Of a DNA stretch of 64,000 nt, positions 27,501-34,600 are shown in pieces. Below the pieces are notes generated by a model. That model did not search any database and had not been told where the DNA came from. It saw nothing but the letters and a program-made list of their open reading frames with translations. Origin of the DNA: Liolophura sinensis (lineage: Eukaryota > Mollusca > Polyplacophora > Chitonida > Chitonidae); assembly GCF_032854445.1 (NCBI RefSeq), contig NC_088304.1, forward strand, positions 8,073,704-8,137,703, in the 5' to 3' direction. Position 1 is the stretch's first letter. Every line of letters starts with the position of its first letter. The translations under genes were made by a program, and so were the position numbers.

Positions 27501-29985
27501 TCCAACACATGCATGCAGCTACATTTAAAATGTGTTGCCCTAGGAGGTTTTATAAAATTTTTACACTGATTCTTTACTGGAGAACAACGTACCAACCACA
27601 GTTTGATTTCTTTCCTGTTCTGAGTTTGACTTTTTATGCGCTTGCAATTTTTAATCAAGTATTAAGTTGCTTAATAAATACTAGTCCTGGGCCCATACTG
27701 GCTCATCTAAAGCGATATGTTAGCGCTACAGGCGATCCTACCCTGACCAAGTGCTATCCTAAGGCCCTGACCAAGTGCCATCCCAATCTCCTGACCACGT
27801 GCCATCCCGAGCTCCTGGCCAAGTTCCATCCCAAGCTCCTTACCAAGTCTCATCCCAAGACCCTCACAAAATCCCATCCCAAGCTCCTGACCAAATCTCA
27901 TCTCAGGCTCCTGACGAAGTCTCATCCCAACCTCCTGACCAGATCCCATCCCGGACCCCAGACCATGTCCCATCCCAAACGCCATCCAAAGCTCCTGACA
28001 AAGTTCCATCCTAAGACCCTAACCAAGTCGCATCCCAGACTCCTGACCAAGTCCTATCCCAGGCTCCTCACCAAGTCCCATCCCAAGCACCTCAGTCCCA
28101 TCCCAAGCTCTGACCAAGTCTTATCTCAGGTTCCTGACCAAGTCCCATCCAAAAACCCTGACCAAGTCCCATCCCAAGCACCTGACAGTCCCATCCCAAG
28201 CTCTGACCAAGTCTTATCCCAGGCTCCTCCCCAAGTCCCATCCCAAACCCTGACCAGGTCCCATCCCAGGCTCCTGACAGTCCCATCCCAAGCTCCTGAC
28301 CAAATCCCATCCCAGGCTCCTGACCAAATCCCATACCAAGACCCCGACCAGGATCCTGACCAAGTCCCATTCCAAGACCCATCCCAAGCTCCTGACAAAG
28401 TCCATTCTAAAGACCCTGACCAGGTCCCATATACCCTCCCAAGTTATCCCTGTAACGTATATATTATTGTTGATGGCTGCTGTACGAATGTTTGTTTTGA
28501 CGCCTAGATTCTAAATAGTCTAAAACTGTTGCACCACCCAGATTGAATTTCTGCCTGGCCGCCCGGTTTGACTCAAGATAGAAACACTTTACCATTTTGT
28601 TTGACCTAAAACAAACTAATAATACTCACAAATTCATTTCTGCCCTTCTGAACAACATTTTATTGTTCTATACAATTCAGGTTCTACCTGGACAACCAAC
28701 TGATCAAGACTGTAGATCCTGGGGCGCACGGGTTCTGGGGCCTGGGCGGGTTCCCTAATGTTGACAATCCGTGGAAGGGAAGAGGCAAAATGGCGCCTTT
28801 CGACCAAAAGGTTTGTGTGAATGTTGTTGCATCCTGATCAGTAAAAGACTACAGCGTGGAGAATAAATCCACAGGAGCGACGACAGTGTAAAATCGTCAC
28901 TTATGTATAACCGGTGAGATTTTGCCACTTTCGGTCTACATCAAAATGTTCTATTCTAACTGCTCACGTAAAGGATTAAGTAACGGTTTAAGGACCCCCG
29001 AGGGCCATGGCTAAATCTGATTAGGTAAAAGACTGAAGTGATGTATTAGATTTCAGTGGTCTAGAATTACTCAAAGTGGTGTTACATTAAGTACACGTTT
29101 ACATCAGAACAATGCAAAGTGACCAGGCATCGGGATTGCTTTAATAGCCAACGACAGGTTCCTGACTTGCGCAGTCCGGGGCAAGAGTCTTATTGGCACA
29201 AAGGCTGACACATCATACAACCTTTTGCGTTTGGCACTCAGCTATTGATTTACCTGAAACATTCCAGTTCTGACCAATCGGTCATGAGCCACTGACCTCA
29301 GTAGATGCTCCCTGAATTTGCCAAACCTGAAGTTTGATCGTGTTTATGGCACTTACTCAGGAGTATGTGTTGGGATTGTAAATAATCGCCTTTTTTATAG
29401 ATACTAAATTTTATAAGGATAGTTCTTACGAGCTTTTTCATTTCATTTAATATTACACTATCGCGATCAAATCTCGAAAGTAGATAATAACTAACTCTGA
29501 ACCGCAAACACACAAGGTTTTGCTTCGATTCGGTCCTTGGGTCGAGTGTCTCTGAAGTCCCCTTGTTTTCTTTGGGCATAAGTGATAATTAGTTATCGAG
29601 AGCACCCGTGGGACCGTTAATGCTGTCTTATAGTTCGTTGAAGACCACTTGTCCTGGCAACGCATATAAAACTGACTGGCATTTGTATAAGTGAAAATTC
29701 CAGAGTATGGCATTATACAACAATCAAATAGCTACGGCCTATTTTCGACAGTTCCACATTGTCATGAACGTAGCGGTGGGAGGTAACAATGGGTACTTCC
29801 CGGACAATGCCCAGAACGCCGGCTACCCTAAACCCTGGACCGATACCTCCAGTACGGCCATGAGGGATTTCTGGAACGCAAAGAGCCGCTGGTACCCCAC
29901 ATGGAAACCCCACGTGAACAACGGTGAGAACGCCGCCATGCAGATCAAGTACGTCCAAGTGAGCAAACTGAAGGCAGATCCTTAA
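6491..29985 (+). CDS. LGBP: Secreted beta-1,3-glucan-binding protein / GH16 endo-1,3-beta-glucanase (GNBP/LGBP family)
   Basis: Thirteen coding exons join in phase to 500 codons plus stop: 6491-6599, 7133-7234, 8770-8889, 9501-9599, 10608-10744, 11984-12058, 12449-12509, 14809-14976, 24394-24471, 25887-26004, 27317-27388, 28681-28810, 29752-29985. Residues 1-17 form a signal peptide. About 24-115 match CBM39, the N-terminal glucan-binding domain of invertebrate pattern-recognition proteins. About 111-150 are a Ser/Thr/Pro-rich linker. About 155-500 form a GH16 beta-sandwich with WPASGEIDLVESRG. Known for the family: recognition of beta-1,3-glucan in haemolymph, upstream of prophenoloxidase, or laminarin digestion. 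E309, D311 and E314 of the GH16 E-I-D-x-x-E signature are all present, so hydrolase activity is plausible, unlike arthropod GNBPs that lost them. All internal introns use GT-AG. Length matches the family (about 480-500). Whether it serves immunity or digestion cannot be told. Confidence 0.95.
6796..6841. repeat. Perfect 21-bp inverted repeat (hairpin) in intron 1
   Basis: Arms 6796-6816 and 6821-6841 are exact reverse complements around a 4-base loop (gtca). The arm core is ctccgttagtgtcgcaagtg. It would form a stable stem in pre-mRNA or DNA. It is not tied to any recognised mobile element. Confidence 0.95.
7133..7234 (+). CDS. LGBP: LGBP coding exon 2: CBM39, first half
   Basis: Encodes DEAGVSLVGVHYSINKPI, NVEAGTFNYDV and following residues, the first beta-strands of CBM39. 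Acceptor cttcag at 7131-7132, donor acag/gttcgt at 7235; phase 1 to phase 1. Confidence 0.92.
7291..7526 (-). mobile_element. SINE family 1 copy in intron 2
   Basis: Tail-first orientation: T-rich tail, ttttacgccgtactcaagaa, body, then the tRNA-like head ending gccacggaggcccc. A perfect 11-bp target-site duplication ctatctacttg flanks it (7280-7290 and 7527-7537). Confidence 0.9.
8090..8470. repeat. Degenerate short tandem repeat in intron 2
   Basis: Variants of agccttaaaggatacatgaa recur about every 28-40 bases with indels. The rest of intron 2 (7538-8089 and 8471-8769) shows nothing recognisable. Confidence 0.75.
8770..8889 (+). CDS. LGBP: LGBP coding exon 3: CBM39, second half
   Basis: Encodes GSFWVHENRQVVLSPGDK and VYYWVYWVKEGRGEQLLNQ. 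The aromatic Y-W-V-Y core is typical of CBM39. Acceptor tgacag at 8768-8769, donor acag/gtgagc at 8890; phase 1 to phase 1. Its 3' end and donor are repeated downstream. Confidence 0.92.
8823..9062. repeat. Three tandem copies of the exon 3 3' end plus donor (about 81 bp)
   Basis: The first copy is the real exon end. Two degenerate copies follow in intron 3, each with aggtgaacagtt, a version of caggtgtggacag and gagcttatc. The word ggtgaacagtt starts near 8863, 8944 and 9025. The second copy has gatgag and the third aagag instead of ggtgag, so their donors are damaged. Confidence 0.9.
9260..9514. repeat. Tandem copies of the exon 4 acceptor junction (about 43-57 bp unit)
   Basis: Upstream of exon 4, versions of the acceptor and exon start (tag/ttccttcggaagt) recur: cagttccttcaaggta, a copy with gtgttcatttccttgaaat, gtgcagttcattgaagt and gcgcagttccgtcagatt. 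They are joined by tatttgtttgcaaactttt-like sequence. The last unit ends in the real exon. Confidence 0.85.
9501..9599 (+). CDS. LGBP: LGBP coding exon 4: inter-domain linker
   Basis: Encodes a Ser/Thr/Pro/Val-rich linker (VPSEVTQKPVTSSGS, KKPEVVSVHVNQPIPG). Such linkers separate CBM39 from the GH16 domain and are poorly conserved. Acceptor gtag at 9499-9500, donor accgg/gtatgt at 9600; phase 1 to phase 1. Confidence 0.8.
9602..10607. other. Intron 4, mostly unique
   Basis: No mobile element, RNA gene or strong repeat is recognised in this intron. Confidence 0.5.
10608..10744 (+). CDS. LGBP: LGBP coding exon 5: start of the GH16 domain
   Basis: Encodes a paired-cysteine segment (HCSSYPCVIFRDDFDSFDL) then ATWQHEITAGGGG, the conserved entry to the GH16 fold in GNBP proteins. 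Acceptor ctgtag at 10606-10607, donor ggcggg/gtaagt at 10745; phase 1 to phase 0. Confidence 0.93.
10716..11070. repeat. Tandem copies of the exon 5 donor junction (about 47 bp, 7-8 copies)
   Basis: The exon end gagatcactgcaggaggcgg plus gggtaagtta is repeated with divergence. Copies near 10837, 10883 and 10990 keep an intact gggtaagtta donor. Others carry gcaagcta or gataagtc. Confidence 0.9.
11071..11983. other. Remainder of intron 5
   Basis: AT-rich unique sequence. A (ttaat)n run near 11115 and a short GC-containing piece at 11150-11205 could be a degraded retroelement end, but I cannot classify it. Confidence 0.35.
11984..12058 (+). CDS. LGBP: LGBP coding exon 6: GH16
   Basis: Encodes NWEFQFYTNNRSNSYVRDG and TLYIKP, a hallmark block of GNBP/GH16 proteins. 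NRS is a potential N-glycosylation site. Acceptor acag at 11982-11983, donor cct/gtaagc at 12059; phase 0 to 0. Confidence 0.95.
12449..12509 (+). CDS. LGBP: LGBP coding exon 7: GH16
   Basis: Encodes TLTADKYGEAFLSSGTLDLW. Acceptor ctcag at 12447-12448, donor ctggg/gtaaga at 12510; phase 0 to 1. Confidence 0.92.
12935..13645. repeat. Degenerate 20-40-bp tandem array in intron 7
   Basis: Variants of agcctgacgtatcacacaga recur throughout, alternating with versions carrying ataccata. The long minus frame (12980-13591) is only the repeat read through. Confidence 0.85.
13788..14555. repeat. 50-bp minisatellite in intron 7, about 15 copies
   Basis: The unit includes gaggcagttgtttgttctgg and cagatttaagtcagcag. 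The word taagtcagca or taagtcaaca recurs at 13861, 13911 and 13961, a 50-bp period. It ends about 250 bases before exon 8. No exon sequence is visible in this unit. Confidence 0.93.
14809..14976 (+). CDS. LGBP: LGBP coding exon 8: GH16
   Basis: Encodes GGCTNNQWYGCERRGTAQN, INPIQSARLRTKDSFSFRYG and RLEVEAKMPTGDWIWP, the block directly before the catalytic strand. Acceptor aaag at 14807-14808, donor ggcctg/gtgagt at 14977; phase 1 to 1. Its last 24 bases seed the giant downstream array. Confidence 0.95.
14953..22615. repeat. Giant 60-bp minisatellite derived from the exon 8 donor junction, about 128 units
   Basis: The first unit is the exon end and intron start (gactggagattggatatggc / ctg-gtgagt, then gatatctcagatta). 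Later units follow two alternating types. Type A (gggtattgtatatggccaag tgagtgattg) keeps an intact gtgagt. Type B (gggattggatatgtcgtgtt gagtggttg) has ttgagt in its place. The period is 60 bp, with A/B pairs forming 120 bp. Units near 21460-22370 are a third variant with ggccagatgagt. Nothing coding is present; almost all intron 8 growth is due to this array. Confidence 0.97.
23311..23573 (+). mobile_element. SINE family 1, full-length, plus orientation
   Basis: tRNA-like head gggggcctccgtggctcatt with ggttagcgcgc, a B-box-like gaattcaagtcc, body, then attcttgagtacggcgtaaa and an (aaat)n tail. The flanks ccgccttattct and ccgacttattgt (23299-23310, 23576-23587) look like a slightly diverged target-site duplication. 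Confidence 0.88.
24268..24309. repeat. Isolated unit of the 60-bp array next to exon 9
   Basis: ctgaccaggattggatatga followed by caaagtgattgattgtggtaaa matches a type B unit, yet it lies 1.6 kb beyond the array and 85 bases before exon 9. Confidence 0.75.
24394..24471 (+). CDS. LGBP: LGBP coding exon 9: GH16 catalytic strand
   Basis: Encodes AIWMLPTDNAYGDWPASGE followed by IDLVESR. E309 (nucleophile), D311 and E314 (acid/base) complete the GH16 signature. Acceptor ttcag at 24392-24393, donor gagg/gtaaga at 24472; phase 1 to 1. Confidence 0.96.
25036..25256 (-). mobile_element. SINE family 1, partial (head missing)
   Basis: (attt)n tail, cacgccgcattcatgaatat, then the body with gagcccgggggaaaccca and ggccggagaggaagccagca, ending before the complete tRNA-like head. 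Confidence 0.8.
25557..25700 (-). mobile_element. SINE family 1 fragment, degenerate
   Basis: Body piece with aagaatatttcacctatact, acggcggccggcattatga and accatccgcaggttgttgaa. Both ends are lost. Confidence 0.75.
25887..26004 (+). CDS. LGBP: LGBP coding exon 10: GH16
   Basis: Encodes NVQLRAPGGHSIGVDTMAS and TLHFGPFWPNDPYTKAHVE after a split Gly. Acceptor ctacag at 25885-25886; the donor gaaaa/gtttgt at 26005 is weak but is the only one that keeps frame with exon 11. Phase 1 to 2. Confidence 0.9.
26006..26120 (-). mobile_element. SINE family 1 fragment abutting the exon 10 donor
   Basis: Immediately after the exon comes an (attt)n-like tail (ttgttcatttatttgtttat), then gcatgggggaaacccacgac and gcgatcgcattcgtcac. 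The fragment starts within a few bases of the splice site. Confidence 0.7.
26609..26790 (+). mobile_element. SINE family 1, partial (head missing), plus orientation
   Basis: Body with gcagcaacctgctgatgatc and ctctgcccggtttcctccca, then attcttgagtacggcgtaaa and an (aaat)n tail in intron 10. Confidence 0.85.
26791..27316. other. Rest of intron 10
   Basis: Unique sequence. The 77-codon open frame at 27013-27246 has no recognisable family and no splice context. Confidence 0.4.
27317..27388 (+). CDS. LGBP: LGBP coding exon 11: GH16
   Basis: Encodes TLQSGTFGSSFHKYAVEWDE then NSI and the first two bases of Arg. Acceptor attag at 27315-27316, donor acg/gtaaca at 27389; phase 2 to 2. Confidence 0.93.
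27735..28430. repeat. 24-bp minisatellite in intron 11, about 29 copies
   Basis: The unit is close to ctcctgaccaagtcccatcc caag, a 24-bp period with local 21- and 18-bp variants. Because 24 is a multiple of three, all frames stay open, which explains overlapping open frames on both strands, including a 332-codon one at 27509-28507. It is inside an intron and shows no protein signature. Confidence 0.93.
28681..28810 (+). CDS. LGBP: LGBP coding exon 12: GH16
   Basis: Encodes FYLDNQLIKTVDPGAHGFWG, LGGFPNVDNPWKGRGKMAP and FDQK, a block highly conserved in LGBP proteins. Acceptor ttcag at 28679-28680, donor aaaag/gtttgt at 28811; phase 2 to 0. Confidence 0.95.
28811..29751. other. Intron 12
   Basis: Unique sequence, no coding signal. 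Its last 65 bases include a decayed SINE tail (29687-29731). Confidence 0.5.
29687..29731 (+). mobile_element. Decayed SINE family 1 tail beside the exon 13 acceptor
   Basis: tataagtgaaaattccagag, tatggcattatacaacaatcaaata aligns with the SINE 3' end (tataagtgaaatattcttga, gtacggcgtaaaacaccaatcaaata). It ends 20 bases before exon 13. Confidence 0.7.
29752..29985 (+). CDS. LGBP: LGBP coding exon 13: GH16 C-terminus and stop
   Basis: Encodes FHIVMNVAVGGNNGYFPDNA, several intermediate residues, DFWNAKSRWYPTWKP and AAMQIKYVQVSKLKADP, then taa. The VAVGG and MQIKYVQV blocks close the GH16 fold. Acceptor gacag at 29750-29751. Confidence 0.96.
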   Translation, partial: FHIVMNVAVGGNNGYFPDNAQNAGYPKPWTDTSSTAMRDFWNAKSRWYPTWKPHVNNGENAAMQIKYVQVSKLKADP

Positions 29986-30052
29986 CCAGGTCAAAAAGCA
30001 ATGTTTAGCAAGAAATAATGTGTAACTAAAACAACCTGCAATGTTCGGGCGT

Positions 30053-30058
30053 AATAAA
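30053..30058 (+). terminator. LGBP: Polyadenylation signal aataaa of LGBP
   Basis: A canonical aataaa lies 68 bases after the stop codon. A t/g-rich stretch (gagcttgtttgtactcagtc) follows at about 30078, typical of a downstream element. Confidence 0.75.
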
Positions 30059-31563
30059 GACCTATTTACTTCTAGCAATGAGCTTGTTTGTACTCAGTCT
30101 CTTTACAAGATGTTATTTTGATAAATTTCTATATGGAATTTGCTTTACCATTTTCTCACCTGGCACCGATATGAGGGCCTTTGACAACTGCCACAATGTC
30201 GTTGCTCTAGTGGTTTTTACCTTTTAAGTGGGTGAATTTTATATTACATTAATATCTGATCATTAAGATCTGCAGCTCAACGATGTTTCCCTCAAATTAT
30301 CCAATAAATTAACAACCTAACAATGAGTACTGGCAGGTTACAAATGGTTGAGACTCGCAAATAATGATGGGTTTCAGCGTCAAGGATTGGCGGGCGTTCA
30401 ATACTAGAGTCAACTGCATTTCAATTATAAATGAGATGCCACACTCATGGATGGAGAAAAATGGAGAGACTGACAAGGTTTTTCTGCATAAAGTTTTTGA
30501 AGGCTTTGCTCCACACTCTGATATCACCTTGCCAAGTGCTTGGAACAAAGCCTTAATAACACTTAAGGAAGGACATTTTGAAAATTGACTTGATTTGATT
30601 GTTGCTGAACCCCATATTCAGGACAGAGTAGAGGATGAATTAAACCAATACTTTGAATGATAGTAAGACAGCCACCTGCACCCTGCGACCTTGACCTCAC
30701 CCTTTACATTGACCAGTAAGATGGAGAACAGAGGTGAAATTCTGAGGTTATAGAAAACAATTTAATGTAGCACAGTCTTTGATACAATACATACATTATA
30801 CATACATACGTACATATACATGTGTACATAATTCACTGGCAAGGTTTTGACCTAGAACCCATTTTTGGTGCTCTTCTCTAGTTGAATAGGCTATTGTTCC
30901 AGAATGTAGTGGGAAAATCAGATTAGCTTGTGGGGGTGGATGGTGGGAGTTTGAGGGGGGGGGGGGGGAGGAGTGACTTATGACTATCCACAATGTACCT
31001 AAACTAACTTCCTGCATAACGCAGTCTAATGTCAGAAATCCATGAATTCCTTATTGCTGCGTTCTCTTTGTTTCTTGATTGGTCAAAGATTAAAAGGTTT
31101 TGGCAAACAATGATTAGCCTAAATAGCTAGTTACCTTTATAACTCCTGTTAAAGCTCAGCGTTATCTCATGTACAGACCCCTGAGCAGAGATGACCACAA
31201 GCAACAGATACTTTACTTCTAAAGCCCCTTAAAACAGCGTTCACACCACAATATATTTCCCTCCCAATTGTATGTAAAGTTTAAATACGCAAGCCTTACT
31301 ATTTGGCACACAAGGGCTCGCTGACCAGTTCTCCCCCCCTGATCACAGATGGCGCTGTATGAGATGGGAAACACCCAACTACCATCAACATTCTCACTCA
31401 TGATATCTTCTGAATTTCACTGACACACAGACAACAGAGATATATCCCCACAACAGTTTACAGCAGGATGTGCCTGATTTGCTGACTGCATGATGGAATA
31501 TCCGGAACTCCTGATGACGACAGTACATGATACTGATTCAAACCAACCACAGTTCTCAACTGA
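30059..31563. other. Convergent intergenic region and probable RMND1 3'UTR
   Basis: Lies between the LGBP polyadenylation site and the RMND1 stop codon. It includes a decayed open frame (30364-30660) and a poly-G/C-rich tract near 30945-30970. No clear minus-strand aataaa was found close to the RMND1 stop, so the end of its 3'UTR is unknown. Confidence 0.5.
30364..30660 (+). pseudogene. Unidentified decayed open frame with one internal stop
   Basis: A 74-codon frame (MMGFSVKDWRAFNTRVNCIS and on, ending LKEGHFEN) stops at 30586-30588, but the same frame continues as LDLIVAEPHIQDRVEDELNQ to a second stop at 30658-30660. The composition looks protein-like rather than repeat-derived. I do not recognise the family; a transposon-derived fragment is one possibility. 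Confidence 0.3.
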
Positions 31564-31656
31564 TCACCTTTCTGTGCTATTTGCAGTCTGTGATGTCACA
31601 GAGAACTCCTCCTGAACAGTGTACTTCTCCACGTAGTGAACAATCTCGAAGAAAAC
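31564..31656 (-). CDS. RMND1: RMND1 coding exon 10 and stop
   Basis: Encodes [20 protein letters not shown] then [10 protein letters not shown] and tga (31566-31564). It continues the C-terminal hydrophobic anchor. Acceptor ttcag. It has no counterpart in the second copy. Confidence 0.88.
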   Translation of the reverse strand, partial: VFFEIVHYVEKYTVQEEFSVTSQTANSTER

Positions 31657-34600
31657 CTGAACAAAACACATATGTAGTCTATTTAAGATTTATAGAATGC
31701 CTTATATTCCTTCGTATATGCAAAAGCGGTACTGTTTGAGAACAGAGGAAATCTGGCAGAGCTCTGGGGAACACTGCAGTTTGTTGGTCGAGGCAACCTG
31801 GCAGAGCTCTGGGGAACAATACCATTTGTACGTAGAGGAACCCTGACAGGGCTGTAGGGAACACTGCTGTTTGTGAATAGAGGAAATCTGGCAGAGCTCT
31901 GGGGAAAATGCAGTTTGTGAACAGAGCAAATCTGGAACAGCTTAGGGGAACACTGCAGCATGTGAATAGAGGAAATTTGGCAGAGTTCTGGGGAACACAG
32001 CAGTTTGTGGGTAGAGTAAACCTAACAGAGATGTAGGGAACACCGCTGTTTGTGGGTAGAGTAAACCTAATAGAGACGTGGGGAACACCGCTGTTTGTGG
32101 GTAAAGGAAACATGACAGAACTCTGAGGAGCACTGCAGTTTGTGGGCAGAGGAAAGCTAACAAAGCTCTGAGGAACACCGCGGTTTGTGGGTAGAGGAAA
32201 GCTGACAGAGCTCTGGGGAACACTGCTGTTTGAGGGTAGAGGAAGCCTGACAGAGCTCTGGGGAACACTGTTGTTTGTGGGTAGAGAAAACCTGACAGAG
32301 CTCTGAGGAACACTACTGTTTGTGGGTAGAGGAGACATGACAGAGCTCTGAGGAACAATGCTGTTTGAGGGTAAAGGAAACCTTACAGAGCTCTGGGGAA
32401 CACTGTTGTTTGAGGGTAGAGAAAACCTGACAGAGGTCTGAGGAACACTGCTATTTGTGGGTAGAGGAAACATGACACAGCTCTGGGGGAACACTACTCT
32501 TTGTGGTTAGAAGGAACCTGACAGAGCTCTGGGGAGCATTACAGTTTGTGGGTAGAAGAAAGCTGACACAGCTCTGACGAACACTGCAGTTTGTGGGTTG
32601 AGGAAACCTGACACAGCTCTGGGGAGCATTGCAGTTTGTAGGTAGAGGAAACTTGACAGAGCTCTGGGAAACACTGCTGTTTGTGGGTAGAGGAAAATTC
32701 ACACAGATCTGAGAAGTAGCTACTGCTGTTTGGCAGGCAGTTTCTCTTACCTCAACCATGATCAGCAGTATGATCATCCACTCCAGTCTGATGTGATGAT
32801 TGTCATTCAGGTGGGAGATCAGTAGTTCTGTCAGTTCACAACAATGGTTTAACTTTTCGTTCATCACCTGTAACAAAAGCACTCAGTAGAAATCAACAGT
32901 TCTGTCAGTTCACAGCAATGGTTTAACTTTTCGTTCATCACCTGTAACAGAAGCACTCAGTAGAGATCAACAGTTCTGTCAGTTCACAGCCATGGTTTAA
33001 CTTCTCGTTCATCACCTGTAACAAAAACACTCAGTAGGAATCAACAGTTCTGTCAGTTCACAGCCATGGTTTAACTTCTCATTCATCACCTGTAACAGAA
33101 GCACCCAGCAGAGATCAACAGTTCTGTCAGTTCACAGCAATGGTATAACTTTTCATTCATCACCTGTAACAGAAGCACTCAGCAGAGATCAACAGTTCTG
33201 TCAGTTCACAGCAATGGTATAACTTTTCATTCATCACCTGTAACAGAAGCACTCAGTAGAGATCAACAGTTCTGTCAGTCCACAGCAATGGTATAACTTT
33301 TCATTCATCACCTGTTACAGAAACACTCAGCAGAGATCAACAGTTCTGTCAGTTCACAGCAATGGTACAACTTCTAATTCATCAACTGAATAACAAATGA
33401 AGATGTTCTATATTTTTGCCACTAGTACTTGATTGGATAATGAACTTGATACAAATATACATGAGTTATTGAGTCAGGTGGTTTTGCTATTTCTGTCTGT
33501 TGGATTGAGCCATGTGTCCATAAAGCTACCTGTATAATATGAGACCTGTCTGACTTCAAGATTTTTCAAGAGAAACTTGTAAAATGACATAACAGTGGGC
33601 AATTTTTTCCATTATCAAACTCTGAAGAGGCAAAATTTGGTTGAGAATGTGACAGGTTGGATAAAAATTAAGCTGTATTAGTAAATTGTTCAGGATGTCA
33701 ATAAATTTTGATTGCCTTTTGAAGCCCAACTTCCACTCTACCTTTGCAATCTTGTATATATACCACATACACCTGATGATAGAAGTCTCTAATGGAAGCT
33801 TTTCTGTGTTTTTTGTTGTTTTGTTCATCACTATAAACACTGAGTACATGTTAACAACTCCTCACCTTTGTCCTCTTGGGAATGTTCAGGTAGACAAAAG
33901 CCTGTTGGTACAATGTCTCCAGTTGTTCTCTGTCCCAGTAAAAGTCTGGAGGGTCCAGCAAATCTGAGCTCAAGTTGATCAAATGTCTGCAGAAAACGAG
34001 CACTGAACTGAGTATATATTAAGGATAAACAATCTACATTTTAATAATATTTCCAAAAGACCAATAAAAAACAAATAAAGTTTATAAAATCTTGCCAAGG
34101 AAAGATCACAATAAATTCTGATTTCCCCAATCACGAGTCTGTCAACGTATACAGATATAAGAGAACCTGTTGAACATGAGCGGAACACTAACCTCAAAGT
34201 GAACAGCTCTCCAGTTTTCTGAAGCACCTCTTGTTTTGTCATTTTGATTCTCCTGCCAACCTTCATATCCTGAATGAGGAAACGTAAAGAAATCATTCCA
34301 CAAAGCTTTCTAACTATAAATACAAGTAAGCGCAATATTATAGGCAACATTTCCTCTGGTACCTGATGACAAAGGGGTATAAGGGAGACTTAAAGGAGGA
34401 GACATTTGTTCAGGTACCTGATGACAAAGGGGTATAAGGGTTACCTAAAGGAAGAGACATTTGTTCTGGTACCTGATGACAAAGGGGTATAAGGGTGAAC
34501 TGAAGGAGGAGAAATTTATTCTGGTACCTGATGGCAAAGGGGTATAGGGGTGAACAGAAGGAATAGACATTTGTTCTGGTACCTGATGACAAAGGGGTAT

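Noticed and set aside
27509-28507. 332-codon open frame rich in HPKLLTKS-like repeats
   Set aside because: A 24-bp array in LGBP intron 11; all frames are open because 24 is a multiple of three.
6491-29985. Bacterial origin of the glucanase gene
   Set aside because: Thirteen exons, a CBM39 domain and a typical invertebrate GNBP layout argue for a native animal gene.
31679-32494. 271-codon minus frame
   Set aside because: A 45-bp array translated; three frames are open together. It lies between RMND1 exons 9 and 10.
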